NCBI GenBank assembly: GCA_947631685.1
Contig: CANRMI010000002.1
Span: forward strand, 186,001-250,000
Direction of reading: 5' to 3'
Origin: an uncultured Lachnospiraceae bacterium
GTDB lineage: Bacteria > Bacillota > Clostridia > Lachnospirales > Lachnospiraceae
DNA length: 64,000 nt
Shown in pieces: positions 1-9,623 of this stretch; position 1 is the stretch's first letter, and every line of letters starts with the position of its first letter. A program made the translations under genes and the position numbers. Below the pieces are notes generated by a model. The model was not told where the DNA came from, did no database searches, and saw only the letters and a list, made by a program, of their open reading frames with translations.

Positions 1-486
1 GAAGTTTGCTGACGATAGAACGCCTGGCATCACTAGTGGGGGGTAGATGAACTGATTATAAATAATTATAGTGAGAAGTATAAATTGAATGAAAATATTT
101 CTCAATTATATTGGTTTGTAAAAAAGAATCCTCAAAGATTTAAAAATATAAAAATCACTATAAATAGAAGGTATTCAAAGGAAATATTATCTACCAGAGC
201 AGGAAATGCGCCGAACAAGAAAAAGCGGAACAATAATGTTGTTGATACATGCATTTACCCATATACTGATATTACTATTTTCCCGGACGGGAAAGTGGGG
301 TTATGCTGTAACGATTGTTTTGAAGTCACAGATTATGGAAATGTAAACGAAACGCCACTTCTAAATATTTGGAAAGGAGAAAAACTGGCCGCAGTAAGAA
401 AACAGATGATCCATGGCCGTCTAAATGTTCCTTTTTGTACAGAGTGTGATGTGGTAGATTCTGGGTTCAGGGAGAAATTAATATGA
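1..486 (+). pseudogene. Radical SAM/SPASM protein, C-terminal part, frameshifted and cut by window edge
   Basis: The reading frame enters from outside the window. Codons from base 3 read SLLTIERLASLVG, which resembles the part of a radical SAM barrel just after a TNG motif. A run of six Gs at 38-43 then shifts the frame; with one G fewer it continues as VDELIINNYSEKYK and on to the stop at 484-486. The last 90 residues hold a SPASM-like cysteine pattern (CIYP, CCNDC, CTEC), which in this family binds auxiliary iron-sulfur clusters. The substrate is unknown; in glycan loci such proteins may modify sugars or peptides. The stop overlaps the next start by 4 bases (ATGA). An internal TTG at 85 could give a 133-residue fragment, but the preceding in-frame codons also look coding, so I read this as the end of a larger gene. 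Confidence 0.7.
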
Positions 487-1124
487 ATGAAACGGAAAAA
501 ATAATAGCAACAAATTGGACAGAATATTATTCAAAATCTAAAAGTGTATTTTCAACATTGACACAAAAAATAACGTTAAAAGAATTATCAAAATATATAA
601 ATCGTTATGCGGGTTCTGAGTTGAACATAATGGAATTGGGCGGCGGAAATAGCTGCTTTGCCGAAAAATTGATGAAGCAGGTTGACATTTCCAGCTATTC
701 TATTATAGATAACTGCGCAGTGGCGATAGAAAAGTTTCGCGAAATGAAATTGCCGGGAAATGCATATATGGCAGATTTAACAAAAGGAAATATAGCGGAT
801 GATATAGGACAAAAATTCGATGTAGTATACAGCGTAGGCTTAATTGAACATTTCCGCGGAAAGATGATAGAAAAAATTATTGATGCGCATTTTCAGTTAT
901 GTAAAAAGGGGGGGTTGGTAATCATCTGTGTTCCCACTCCGACTTTACAGTATCGTATTGTCAGAAAAGGGATGGAATTATTAGGAAAGTGGGGATTTCC
1001 AGATGAAAAACCATTGAAAAACAAAGATTTGGATGCTATAATTAAAATGTATGGCATTGTAGTAGAAAAAATGATTAATTATAAATTACCTTTGACTCAG
1101 CTGATTTATGTTGTCAGGACATAA
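483..1124 (+). CDS. SAM-dependent class I methyltransferase
   Basis: A 213-residue protein with a Rossmann-type SAM-binding loop near residues 50-56 (MELGGGNS) and a post-II/III motif (FDVVYSVGLIEHF, near residues 112-124) typical of class I methyltransferases. The C-terminal third, with VPTPTLQYR, resembles small-molecule or glycan methyltransferases. It starts by a 4-base overlap with the preceding radical SAM gene, so the two are probably translationally coupled. The acceptor cannot be read from sequence. A G7 run at 908-914 encodes Gly-Gly and here leaves the frame intact. Confidence 0.75.
   Translation: MNETEKIIATNWTEYYSKSKSVFSTLTQKITLKELSKYINRYAGSELNIMELGGGNSCFAEKLMKQVDISSYSIIDNCAVAIEKFREMKLPGNAYMADLTKGNIADDIGQKFDVVYSVGLIEHFRGKMIEKIIDAHFQLCKKGGLVIICVPTPTLQYRIVRKGMELLGKWGFPDEKPLKNKDLDAIIKMYGIVVEKMINYKLPLTQLIYVVRT
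908..914 (+). repeat. G7 tract inside intact methyltransferase
   Basis: Seven consecutive Gs on the coding strand, encoding Lys-Gly-Gly. The gene is in frame. A one-base length change would truncate it. Confidence 0.9.
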
Positions 1125-1142
1125 ATTGAAAGGACAGTAGTT

Positions 1143-2195
1143 ATGAAAACTATCAGGATTTTGTTGGCCGGTGATAGTACATATGAGATGTATTCTCGTG
1201 CATTTTATAATGCATGGATAAAGTTGGACTGTCAAGTTTACTACTTTCAAACAAACGATTATTTTGATCTTAGCTCGGAAAAGAGCAATTTTTTTTTAGA
1301 TCTTTTGTCTCGTGCCCAGAATAAAACAGCATTTGGACCGCGTGTACATAAACTGAATAGACAAATGTTAAAAATAGCGGAAGACTTTAGACCGGATTTA
1401 GTATTTCTTTATAATACAAGGCATATTTACAGGTGTACACTGGAAAAAATAAAAAGACTTGGAAGTGTTATTTTTCTTTACAGCAACGACAATCCGTTTG
1501 GAGAATATTATCCACATTATTATTGGAGACATTTTAAAAGAGGGCTTTCTGTGGCATCTGCTGGTTTTGTTTACCGCCTGCAGAATATCTGCGACTTTGA
1601 AAATGCCGGGTGTAAAAATGTGTATCAGTTGAAATCTTATTATATTGCAGAAAGAAATTATTATATAGAAAGTCCGGCGATTCAAGTGCCCAAAGTGCTC
1701 TTTTTGGGACATTATGAAAATGATGAGAGGGGAGAGTATATTAAAGCGCTTCTGGAAAAAGGAATAGAAGTTGGCATTATAAGGGCTTCTTGGGGGGATT
1801 TTGAAGAAAATAATCCCCATTTGAAGAAATTGGAGAATACACAAGCATTGTATAATGAAATGTTAAATGCGGCTGAAATTGCCATTGTATTTCTATCTAA
1901 AATCAATCATGATACATATACGAGACGCTGCTTTGAGATTCCTGCGACTAAAACGATGATGATAGCACCGTATACAGATGATATAGCGGCCATGTATAAG
2001 GCAGATGAAGAGGCAGTTTTTTACTCAAATAAAGAAGAATTCGTGAATAAAGTTTGCTATTATCTCGAACATGAGGATGAAAGAAAAAAAATTGCGGAAA
2101 GAGGATACCGAAGGCTGCTAAAAGATAAACATGAAGTGACAGATCGTGCGAGAACTGTTTTGGATATTTTTGAGAAGATGCGGTTGGCGCAATAA
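1143..2195 (+). CDS. CgeB-like GT-B glycosyltransferase
   Basis: A 350-residue protein resembling the CgeB / Glyco_trans_1_2 group of GT-B glycosyltransferases. The N-terminal lobe opens with IRILLAGDSTYEMY. The C-terminal lobe holds TRRCFEIPATKTMMIAP, then a loop on a display or stripping region and YYLEHEDERKKIAERGYRRL, the usual donor-binding tail of this family. Function is inferred as transfer of an activated sugar in the cytoplasm during glycan assembly. It follows the methyltransferase by 18 bases with a clear GGACAG-type ribosome site. Donor and acceptor are unknown. Confidence 0.72.
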   Translation: MKTIRILLAGDSTYEMYSRAFYNAWIKLDCQVYYFQTNDYFDLSSEKSNFFLDLLSRAQNKTAFGPRVHKLNRQMLKIAEDFRPDLVFLYNTRHIYRCTLEKIKRLGSVIFLYSNDNPFGEYYPHYYWRHFKRGLSVASAGFVYRLQNICDFENAGCKNVYQLKSYYIAERNYYIESPAIQVPKVLFLGHYENDERGEYIKALLEKGIEVGIIRASWGDFEENNPHLKKLENTQALYNEMLNAAEIAIVFLSKINHDTYTRRCFEIPATKTMMIAPYTDDIAAMYKADEEAVFYSNKEEFVNKVCYYLEHEDERKKIAERGYRRLLKDKHEVTDRARTVLDIFEKMRLAQ

Positions 2196-2240
2196 GCAGT
2201 GTTTTAATATTTGAGCATTGCAATTGGGAGGGATAATGAA

Positions 2241-2898
2241 ATGAACGTGGTATATGTAGGCTGTGGAATGAGTGCAATGGGGGGCAGTTAACTTGGATAA
2301 TTCTCCTTCGGTAATTTTAGGAAGGATAAAGTTGCTATATGTTCTGTGTGATAAATTGAAATTACTTAAACCGGAACAGAGAGCGTTTATTGAGGTCGTA
2401 AAAAAGAAAAATATTCGCTACGGAAGTGCCACAAAATTACCGTTTAAAGATCATACAATGGATGTGGTTTATTCATCTCATACCATAGAACATCTGTATG
2501 AGGAAGATTTTGTCAAATTTATGCGGGAAGCAGAAAGAGTATTAAGACCGGGAGGGACATTTCGATTGGCCATACCGGATTTGGATATATGTGTGAAAAA
2601 ATATGCAGTTTCGAAAGATGGGGACGCGCTTTGTACAACAATACATATGGGATCTCGCCATAAGCCAACATTGGCTGAAAAGTTAAGTTTCTTGATGTTT
2701 GGTGATCGAAAACATAAATGGATGTATAATGGAGAATCCATGAAAAAATTTATTGAAACACATTCGAATTTTAAAGCAGTCATTTTGCCAGCAGGAAAAA
2801 CTGAAATTGTAGGAGAAACAGGGATAAATTTAAAAGAAAGAGAAAGTGAGAGCGTCTATCTAGAATGCAGGGTCAATGGATTCCAGAATGAAAACTAG
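2241..2898 (+). pseudogene. SAM-dependent methyltransferase, frameshifted in a G6 run
   Basis: A GGGAGG ribosome site at 2226-2231 sits 9 bases before ATG 2241. Translation begins MNVVYVGCGMSAMG and then stops at 2289-2291, because a run of six Gs at 2279-2284 shifts the frame. With one G removed it reads on as AVNLDNSPSVILGR, the typical start of class I glycan methyltransferases ('INLDNSPS'). It continues through GSATKLPFKDHTMDVVYSSHTIEHL and RPGGTFRLAIPDLD to the stop at 2898, about 218 residues. Without the correction only a truncated form from an internal start at 2272 could be made, lacking the SAM-binding glycine loop. It is probably non-functional as read here; phase variation or a sequence error could explain the lesion. 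Confidence 0.75.
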
Positions 2899-2923
2899 AT
2901 AAAAATTAGGAAGAGATTTAAGT

Positions 2924-3946
2924 ATGAGAGAACAAAAATTGGCATCAATATGTATACCCAGTTATAACAGGCCAGATGAACTGTATCATCTTTTAAAATC
3001 AATTGATTGTAAAGAAGATTTGATAGAAATTGTGATTTGTGAGGATATGTCTCCGAAAAGGGAATTGATTCGGAAAGTCGTGGGGCAGTTTGAACGCGAG
3101 ACAAAATATTTGGTTAAATATCAGGAAAATGAAAGTAACTATGGTTATGATAAGAATTTACGCCAGTGTATTGCGGCTGCGTCAGGTTTATGGGTTATTT
3201 TTATGGGAGATGATGATTGTTTTGTCCCAGGACAGCTTGATTCATATCTCTCTTTTTTAAATAAGATTGAGAAAACTGATGTGGGGTATGTACTTAGGTC
3301 ATATCGTGCTCTACATGAAAATGGCAGCATTGAAGAATTTAAATATTATGAAACAACGAGATTTTTTCCGGCAGGATATATGACCTATATAGAATTGTTC
3401 CGCAAAAGTGTTTTTATTTCAGGATTTACATGTAAAAGACACTTGGCAATAGAAACTATGACCGATCAATTTGATGGAACGCTGCTTTATCAGTTGTATA
3501 TTTTGGCTGAAATCTGTATGCATCATGAGGCGGCGTATTATGGAGTGCCATTTACTCAAATGTCGGATGGTGGAATACCGATGTTTGGAAGCAGTGCAAC
3601 AGAAAAAAGTTTATATACACCAGGTGAGGTTACACTTGATAACAGTGTTAATTTCATGAAAAATTATTTTGTTATTACAGAATATATTGACAAGAAATAC
3701 GATATCGAATCAACAAAAGCGGTAAAAAGGGATATATCTAAATATTCTTATCCAGTTTTAAGTATACAAAGGAAAAAAGGAAGAAGGGTATTTAGAATAT
3801 ATCATCACAGGCTTAAAAAACTAGGTATTGCGTGTACGCCATATTATTATATTTATTATGTAGGATTGTTTTTGCTTGGAGTGAGGTTTTGTGATGCGGG
3901 AATTCGAAAAATTAAAACAACACTAGGAAGAACACCTAAATTATGA
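2924..3946 (+). CDS. GT2 family glycosyltransferase
   Basis: A 340-residue GT-A glycosyltransferase. The N-terminus reads SICIPSYNRPDEL, the nucleotide-binding start of family 2. The metal-binding acidic motif is MGDDDC near residues 97-102. NYGYDKNLRQC matches the usual segment before it. The C-terminal part is basic and aromatic and may lie on the membrane. No transmembrane domain is obvious. It lies 25 bases after the broken methyltransferase, and a terminator-like hairpin follows about 100 bases downstream, so it probably ends the first transcription unit. Donor and acceptor are unknown. Confidence 0.78.
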   Translation: MREQKLASICIPSYNRPDELYHLLKSIDCKEDLIEIVICEDMSPKRELIRKVVGQFERETKYLVKYQENESNYGYDKNLRQCIAAASGLWVIFMGDDDCFVPGQLDSYLSFLNKIEKTDVGYVLRSYRALHENGSIEEFKYYETTRFFPAGYMTYIELFRKSVFISGFTCKRHLAIETMTDQFDGTLLYQLYILAEICMHHEAAYYGVPFTQMSDGGIPMFGSSATEKSLYTPGEVTLDNSVNFMKNYFVITEYIDKKYDIESTKAVKRDISKYSYPVLSIQRKKGRRVFRIYHHRLKKLGIACTPYYYIYYVGLFLLGVRFCDAGIRKIKTTLGRTPKL

Positions 3947-4040
3947 GTTTTAGAAAAATAGCTAAAGTTGATTAAAAAATGAAATTGATATTGTAATTTT
4001 GTGAAAAGAATTATACAAACTATGAAAACCATTTGTGATA

Positions 4041-4078
4041 GGCAGTGCAGTATTTTGGCGTTGCACAATGCCTTTTTT
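4041..4078 (+). terminator. Probable Rho-independent terminator
   Basis: GGCAGTGCA at 4041-4049 pairs with TGCAC-AA-TGCC at 4062-4072 (nine pairs, two-base bulge) and is followed directly by six Ts at 4073-4078. It lies in the 195-base gap between a glycosyltransferase and the TupA-like gene, the longest gap in the first 18 kb. A shorter alternative stem inside it (GGCGTT/AATGCC) would also end at the T run. Confidence 0.55.
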
Positions 4079-4141
4079 GTGTTGGAATTATAGCAATAAG
4101 ATTTTAACAAATAGGCATGGAGTGGAAAAGGCTAAAACATT

Positions 4142-5077
4142 ATGAGTAGATATAAATGGAATAAGAGACGGCAAATAACGGTAGAAACGGGACAAATATT
4201 ATATAAAAATATACTGCATAAATTGACTAGATTCTTGCCAGATAAAGTCTATTTAAAAATAGTATTTTATAAAAATACTAAATATAAATTATCTTTAAAA
4301 AAGCCACAAACGTTTAATGAAAAATTACAATGGTTAAAGATATATAATAGAGATCCTTTTTATACTATGCTGGTAGATAAGTATGAAGTAAAAAATTATG
4401 TAAAGGAGAAGATTGGACAAGAATATGTTATTCCAACGCTTGGTTTGTGGAAGAACGTAGAGGATATAAACTTGAAAGTGCTGCCAGACCGTTTTGTATT
4501 AAAGTGTACTCATGATAGTGGAAGTGTTGTATTGTGTGAAGACAAGTCAAATTTTGACTTTTGTGCCGCAAAGAAAAAGTTGAGATGCGCACTGAATAAC
4601 AATTATTTCTGGGATGGCAGAGAGTGGCCTTATAAAAATGTGAAACCCAGAATTATTGCTGAACCTTATCTTGATAATAAAGGACAAAATTTAGTTGATT
4701 ATAAGCTCATGTGCTTCAATGGAAAAGTAAAATGTAGCTTTGTGGTAACAGATAGATTTTCAACAGATGGAATCAAAGTTACTTTTTTTGATAGGAATTG
4801 GAATAGAATGCCATTTGAACGTCATTATCCGAGCAGTAAGGAAGAGATACCTAAGCCGTTGGCGTATGAATTAATGGTAGATCTTGCAGAAAAACTAAGT
4901 GAGCATTTAGTTTTTGTAAGAGTGGATTTTTATGAAATTGCCGGTCAGATTTATTTTGGTGAGTTGACATTTTCGCCAGGAGGCGGCTTTGAAGAATTTA
5001 CTCCACTGGAATGGGACTATAAGCTTGGTGATTGGTTGATATTGCCGAAAGACAAGCCTGGCAAATGTAATTGGTGA
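4142..5077 (+). CDS. TupA-like ATP-grasp family glycan protein
   Basis: A 311-residue protein matching the TupA-like ATP-grasp family found in teichuronopeptide and capsule loci. Recognisable parts are KPQTFNEKLQWLKIYNRDP (about residues 56-74), DKYEVKNYVKEKIG, the ATP-grasp core FVLKCTHDSGSVVLC, and C-terminal VRVDFYEIAGQIYFGELTFSPGGG. Family members probably form amide or similar bonds with ATP, for example adding amino acids to glycans, but few have been tested. It starts a new unit after the terminator and is followed closely by the fucosyltransferase gene. Confidence 0.8.
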   Translation: MSRYKWNKRRQITVETGQILYKNILHKLTRFLPDKVYLKIVFYKNTKYKLSLKKPQTFNEKLQWLKIYNRDPFYTMLVDKYEVKNYVKEKIGQEYVIPTLGLWKNVEDINLKVLPDRFVLKCTHDSGSVVLCEDKSNFDFCAAKKKLRCALNNNYFWDGREWPYKNVKPRIIAEPYLDNKGQNLVDYKLMCFNGKVKCSFVVTDRFSTDGIKVTFFDRNWNRMPFERHYPSSKEEIPKPLAYELMVDLAEKLSEHLVFVRVDFYEIAGQIYFGELTFSPGGGFEEFTPLEWDYKLGDWLILPKDKPGKCNW

Positions 5078-5094
5078 TTTATGGAGGATTATTA

Positions 5095-5922
5095 GTGATT
5101 ATAAAATTATCGGGTGGCCTTGGGAATCAGCTTTTTCAATATGCTTTAGGCTGTGCCTTAGCAGAGGAATTGGGAGTCGAAATAATATATGATGAAGGTA
5201 ACTACAGAAAAGATAGAAGAAGACAAGTATTAATTAGGAATATTGGATTTAATTATAAAAAGATTTCTGCAGTACAGAATTTTTTATGGACTTTAAAATC
5301 TAAGATGAAAAAAGATGATCTTTGGGGAATATATAAAGATACACCAGAGTTTGAATATCATCAAATTAGCAGGAAAACAAAATATTTAATTGGAAGTTGG
5401 CAAAACAAAAAATATTTTAGTAATATTAGAAAGAAGCTTGTTGAAGAGATAAATTTTGATTATGTACTTAACGATTATCAAAAACAAATGGTTCTAACTA
5501 TGCAACAGGAAAATTCTGTGGCGGTTCATGTTAGAAGAACGGATTATTTACAACTTTCAGATATTTATGCAGTTCCTAAAATTGATTATTATTTTCAGGC
5601 TATGCAATATATTGAAAAAGAATATGGAAGTTGTCGGTTTTATTTTTTTTCAGATGACATATCATGGTGCAAGCAGCATTTTGAAGATAAACAGAATTAT
5701 GTGTTTGTCGATGCTGATATTAGTACTTTAGCGGTTTGTGACTTTGAGTTGATGCGTAATTGTAAGGGCTTTATTATTGCCAATAGTACATTTAGCTGGT
5801 GGGCCTCTTGGTTGTCACAAGCTGAAAATAAAATAATGATTGCTCCAAAAGTGTGGTTTTGTGAAGAGCGTTATCAGTGTCGTATAAAAGATGCAATATT
5901 AGATGAATATATATTATTATAA
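5095..5922 (+). CDS. GT11 alpha-1,2-fucosyltransferase-like protein
   Basis: A 275-residue GT11 enzyme. The GTG at 5095 is chosen because GGAGG lies at 5083-5087 with 7-base spacing, and the protein then starts with the family hallmark KLSGGLGNQLFQYA. The catalytic GDP-binding motif HVRRTDY is near residue 144. NSTFSWWASWL near residues 228-238 is the other conserved block. Family 11 enzymes transfer L-fucose from GDP-fucose, usually alpha-1,2 to galactose. The GDP-fucose could come from the FKP protein encoded at 37.0 kb in this same window. The next gene starts right after, so the two are co-transcribed. Confidence 0.85.
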   Translation: MIIKLSGGLGNQLFQYALGCALAEELGVEIIYDEGNYRKDRRRQVLIRNIGFNYKKISAVQNFLWTLKSKMKKDDLWGIYKDTPEFEYHQISRKTKYLIGSWQNKKYFSNIRKKLVEEINFDYVLNDYQKQMVLTMQQENSVAVHVRRTDYLQLSDIYAVPKIDYYFQAMQYIEKEYGSCRFYFFSDDISWCKQHFEDKQNYVFVDADISTLAVCDFELMRNCKGFIIANSTFSWWASWLSQAENKIMIAPKVWFCEERYQCRIKDAILDEYILL

Positions 5923-5932
5923 GAGAAATGGA

Positions 5933-7426
5933 ATGATTATGGGAAAAAATTTTGTGAGTATAGGATGTATTGAAAATGATGAAAGGTATGCTATACAGGA
6001 AAAAATAGACAATTTAGTTGAAGTAACTGTTAAGGCGTGGTTAAAAGAATGCGGATATACTTCATTTTCCGACGTAATAAATCCAGGAAGCAGAATAGTG
6101 ATCAAACCTAATTTTGTTGCAGAGGAAAATTTTTTAGTTAATGAAAAACATTATAATTCTGAAATTTATAATGAATGTTTTATAACCAACAAAACAATTA
6201 TAAAGGCTTTAGTCAGACTACTTAATAATATTCCGGATTTGAAGATTAAAATAATTGAATCGCCAATCCAATTTTGCAAAATAGAGGAGATTGTAACCCC
6301 TCAGTTTTTGCAGGAGTTACAGAATATATGTCCGCTTTCGACCATCTCATTTGTGGATTTGCGTAGAACCATATATTATAAAACTGAAAAAGAACCAGTT
6401 GTTAAGGTCGGATTAAGAGAAAAAAATCAATATGTGGATGTGGATCTCGGAGAGCAAAGTGAACATACTTTTTCGGGAAAAGATATAAACTTGTTTCGAG
6501 TAACGGATTATCCGCCAAGTGCTATGAAAGAATTTCACTATGGCAGGCATCATATTTATAGGGTTGCGAAAGAAGTTTTTGAAGCAGATTATATTTTTAA
6601 TATTCCTAAGTTAAAAACACATATGAAAGCCGGAATGACAGGAGCGGAAAAGAATTTTATAGGAGTAATTGGAAATAAAGAGTGTTTGCCTCATCATACT
6701 AAAGGTTCTGAGCATAGGGGTGGAGATTGTTATGGAGATAATTCGCTCTTAAAACGGTGGGCAGAAAATATTATGGATAATGCCAATCAGTATATTGTTT
6801 TGGATAAAAAAAGGTATTGGAGAAGAAGGAGATTGGCAAAAGTATTGCTGGAAATAAAATGGATTTTGGACGGCGAAAATGATATTGGAGGTTCTTGGTA
6901 TGGCAACGATACAATCTGGAGAACGATTGTTGATATAAACAGAATTATATACTATAGCACAATATTCGGAGAATTGAAGACAGAGAAACAGAGAACGATA
7001 TTTACGCTTATTGACGCTATTGTTTCCGGGCAAAATGAAGGCCCAATGAGCCCAGAGCCGTATTATACAGGGAAGATTATATTTTCAGATTCCACTATGG
7101 CGGCTGATGTAGTAGCGGCAACAATTTTAGGATTTGATGATAATAAAATTAAGTACTTAGATAGAAAATTAAATAAATGTTTTCCTTTAATGGAGGAAGA
7201 TGAGGTCAGAATATTATGTGCACAGAAGGAAATGAGTCTGGAGGACTTGAAAAAACTAATTACAACTTCAGCGCAACCGTCTGCAAGGTGGAGTGGACAT
7301 ATTGAAAGAGGAGATCTGATTAACAATGAAAAGGTATTTATGTATCATAAGAGGATGAATAATGATCAAAAAAAAATTTTAGAACGTATAGGATTTGAGA
7401 TAAAACGGCTGATAAATAAACTATGA
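5933..7426 (+). CDS. DUF362 domain-containing protein
   Basis: A 497-residue soluble protein of the DUF362 group. Visible landmarks are GSRIVIKPNFVAEEN (about residues 50-64), FNIPKLKTHMKAGMTGAEKNFIG (residues 222-244) and a late DAIVSGQNEGPMSPEP segment. DUF362 proteins turn up in polysaccharide loci, but no biochemical role is established. I see no ferredoxin-type cysteine motif, which some DUF362 proteins carry. ATG 5933 was chosen over an upstream ATG at 5903 that overlaps the fucosyltransferase gene; ATG 5939 is also possible. It sits between the fucosyltransferase and a polytopic membrane protein, so a role in sugar or acceptor processing is only a guess. Confidence 0.7.
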   Translation: MIMGKNFVSIGCIENDERYAIQEKIDNLVEVTVKAWLKECGYTSFSDVINPGSRIVIKPNFVAEENFLVNEKHYNSEIYNECFITNKTIIKALVRLLNNIPDLKIKIIESPIQFCKIEEIVTPQFLQELQNICPLSTISFVDLRRTIYYKTEKEPVVKVGLREKNQYVDVDLGEQSEHTFSGKDINLFRVTDYPPSAMKEFHYGRHHIYRVAKEVFEADYIFNIPKLKTHMKAGMTGAEKNFIGVIGNKECLPHHTKGSEHRGGDCYGDNSLLKRWAENIMDNANQYIVLDKKRYWRRRRLAKVLLEIKWILDGENDIGGSWYGNDTIWRTIVDINRIIYYSTIFGELKTEKQRTIFTLIDAIVSGQNEGPMSPEPYYTGKIIFSDSTMAADVVAATILGFDDNKIKYLDRKLNKCFPLMEEDEVRILCAQKEMSLEDLKKLITTSAQPSARWSGHIERGDLINNEKVFMYHKRMNNDQKKILERIGFEIKRLINKL

Positions 7427-7446
7427 CTTTGGCAAGGAGGAGCAGA

Positions 7447-8779
7447 ATGAGGAAAGGTGAAGGTTATCGCGTTGCGTTGTGCACTATAGTATTATGTTTC
7501 TTTGGGGGATTAATGTTAATATTAAACTTTTTAACCCCATTTGGCGTAGATGACTTTGGTGCTGCATTTGATTTTGATGGAAATAGGATTACTAGCATCA
7601 AAGAGTGTTGGAATCTTGCTAGGCATTATACTGGAAATGGGAGATTTCTTTCCATTTTTGTTACGTATGCATTTATGATATTCCCGAAATATGTCTTTAA
7701 TATTATTAATGCAGGTATGTTTGTTGCCATGTTATATTCATTAGGTTCCTTTTGCTCGACTCGTAAATGGTTAATGATTCTTCTTGGGGGGGGGTATGGC
7801 ATGGATCTTTGTTCCCGCTTTTGGAGAGGATTTTTTATGGTATTCGGCTGCGATTAATTATTTATGGGGAACAGTATTTGCGTGTATTTACATATACCCA
7901 TTCTATGCGAGTTGTTTTAAAGAGACATATCGCATGGGACATGTGAGTGCTGTAATATTTATTCTTTATGGATTTTTTGTGGGTGAATGGGGGGAGACTA
8001 TGGGCGTGTTGGCTGTCTGTGCACCACCATTATTTTTAGGATGGAGAAGAATATATAGAAAAAAGTGGGATGTAAAGTTGTTGCTGGCGTGGCTATCAGG
8101 CATTGCGGGATTTTGTTTTCTTTTTGCAAGGCCGGGACATGGAATTAAAACACAAATGTCAGATATTAAAAACCATTTATATACAAGTATTGTCTTATAC
8201 AGAAGATTTTTTTGGCCATTAATTGTTGTTTGGATAATACTTGCGGTAATTTTCATATGGAAAACAAAAGATTTTTTAAAATTAGTGAAACCAATAATTT
8301 TTGGGATAATTAGTGTGGGTATCAACATTAGCACCATGTTTTCTACAGGTTATCCTTTGAGAGTCATGTTGCTCTGTTCGTGCTTTTTGTTTATATCAGT
8401 ACTACAATTAATTGAAAATTATTATGATTTTATAGATGTAAAGGCTATCGGCGTGAATCTGGAGAGGATATGTAGTAATGGAATAGCAATAGTTATTTGC
8501 TTTTTTGCATGTATATGTATTATTCAAGGATGCAAAGATGTATCAGTGTATAGAAAAGAATTGCGGGAAATTGAAGAATATATTATGAATGAATATTCAA
8601 ATGGGGAAAGGGATATAGTGATTCAACATTGCCCACCATATGATTCAAAATATATATATTATAACGAGTATCCATATTTTGATGTCAAACCGGATAATTA
8701 TGTTAACATGGGATATATGGCATATAATAATTATTTAAATGCTACAGTTAGATTAGGAGATTATGGTCAGTTGCCGTAG
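7447..8779 (+). pseudogene. DUF6056-like polytopic membrane protein, frameshifted in a G9 run
   Basis: AGGAGG at 7435-7440 places the start at ATG 7447. The first 113 residues include two hydrophobic segments and FGVDDFGAAFDFDG plus YTGNGRF, as in DUF6056 or GT-C-like membrane glycosyltransferases where the acidic motif follows the first membrane helix. At a run of nine Gs (7786-7794) the frame is lost and stops at 7857. Removing one G gives LLGGGMAWIFVPAFGEDFLWYSAA and a continuous 443-residue protein with about ten hydrophobic segments ending at 8779. Intact, it would probably move a sugar from a lipid carrier on the outer membrane face. As read here it is off. Confidence 0.72.
7786..7794 (+). 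repeat. G9 tract at frameshift point
   Basis: Nine consecutive Gs, the longest homopolymer G-run in the window, lying in an AT-rich gene. Eight Gs (or eleven) would restore the frame. Confidence 0.92.
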
Positions 8780-8843
8780 CTAAAATGAAGGCAAGATTAT
8801 AGTTATTGATTTAAAAGAACAGTAGGAAAGAATGGTGTAAAAG

Positions 8844-9623
8844 ATGAAAGTTGTATTATTAGCCGGAGGCTTTGGAACCAGAATATCAGAAGAATCTTTT
8901 ATAAAACCTAAACCTATGATAGAAATAGGCGAAAGACCTATATTGTGGCATATTATGAAATTGTATTCTTATTATGGGCATAATGAATTTATAATATGTG
9001 CAGGTTATAAGCAGCATATAATTAAAGAATGGTTTTCTAATTATTTTTTGCATAGCAGTGATATTACCTTTGATTTTACAAAGGAAAATCGGATTATTGT
9101 ACATAATCAACATACAGAGCCGTGGAAGGTAACTGTTGTTGACACTGGATTAAATACCATGACAGGAGGAAGAATTAAAAGGATACAGGAATATATTGAA
9201 GATGCTCCTTTCTTTTTAACGTACGGGGACGGAGTATCTGATGTAAATTTAGATAAGTTATTAAATTTTCATAAAAATCATGGGAAAATGGTTACATTGA
9301 CAGGAGTTAGACCAGAAGGACGATTTGGCGTGCTTGATATAAAAAATAATGTTGTAAATTTATTCAGGGAAAAAAGCGAAATGGATGATGGGTGGATTAA
9401 TGGCGGGTTTATGGTTCTGGAGCCACAATGTCTTGACTATATAGAAGGTGACAATACTATTTTTGAGAGAGAACCATTGGAAAAATTAGCTGCATTAGGT
9501 GAACTAATGTGCTATAAACATGAGGGATTTTGGCAATGTATGGATACATTGCGAGATAAAGAAAAATTAGAAAAACTGTGGGCGAGTGGAAAAGCTCCGT
9601 GGAGGTTGTGGAAAGATGCTTGA
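8844..9623 (+). CDS. rfbF: Glucose-1-phosphate cytidylyltransferase
   Basis: A 259-residue sugar nucleotidyltransferase. LAGGFGTRISEES is the nucleotide-binding loop at residues 5-17, then KPKPMIEIGERPILWHIMK, FICAGYKQ and YGDGVSDVN, the expected RfbF/DdhA order and length. It makes CDP-glucose from CTP and glucose-1-phosphate in the cytoplasm, the first step of the CDP-6-deoxyhexose pathway. The stop overlaps the next start (RfbG) by 8 bases, so the two are coupled. Confidence 0.93.
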   Translation: MKVVLLAGGFGTRISEESFIKPKPMIEIGERPILWHIMKLYSYYGHNEFIICAGYKQHIIKEWFSNYFLHSSDITFDFTKENRIIVHNQHTEPWKVTVVDTGLNTMTGGRIKRIQEYIEDAPFFLTYGDGVSDVNLDKLLNFHKNHGKMVTLTGVRPEGRFGVLDIKNNVVNLFREKSEMDDGWINGGFMVLEPQCLDYIEGDNTIFEREPLEKLAALGELMCYKHEGFWQCMDTLRDKEKLEKLWASGKAPWRLWKDA

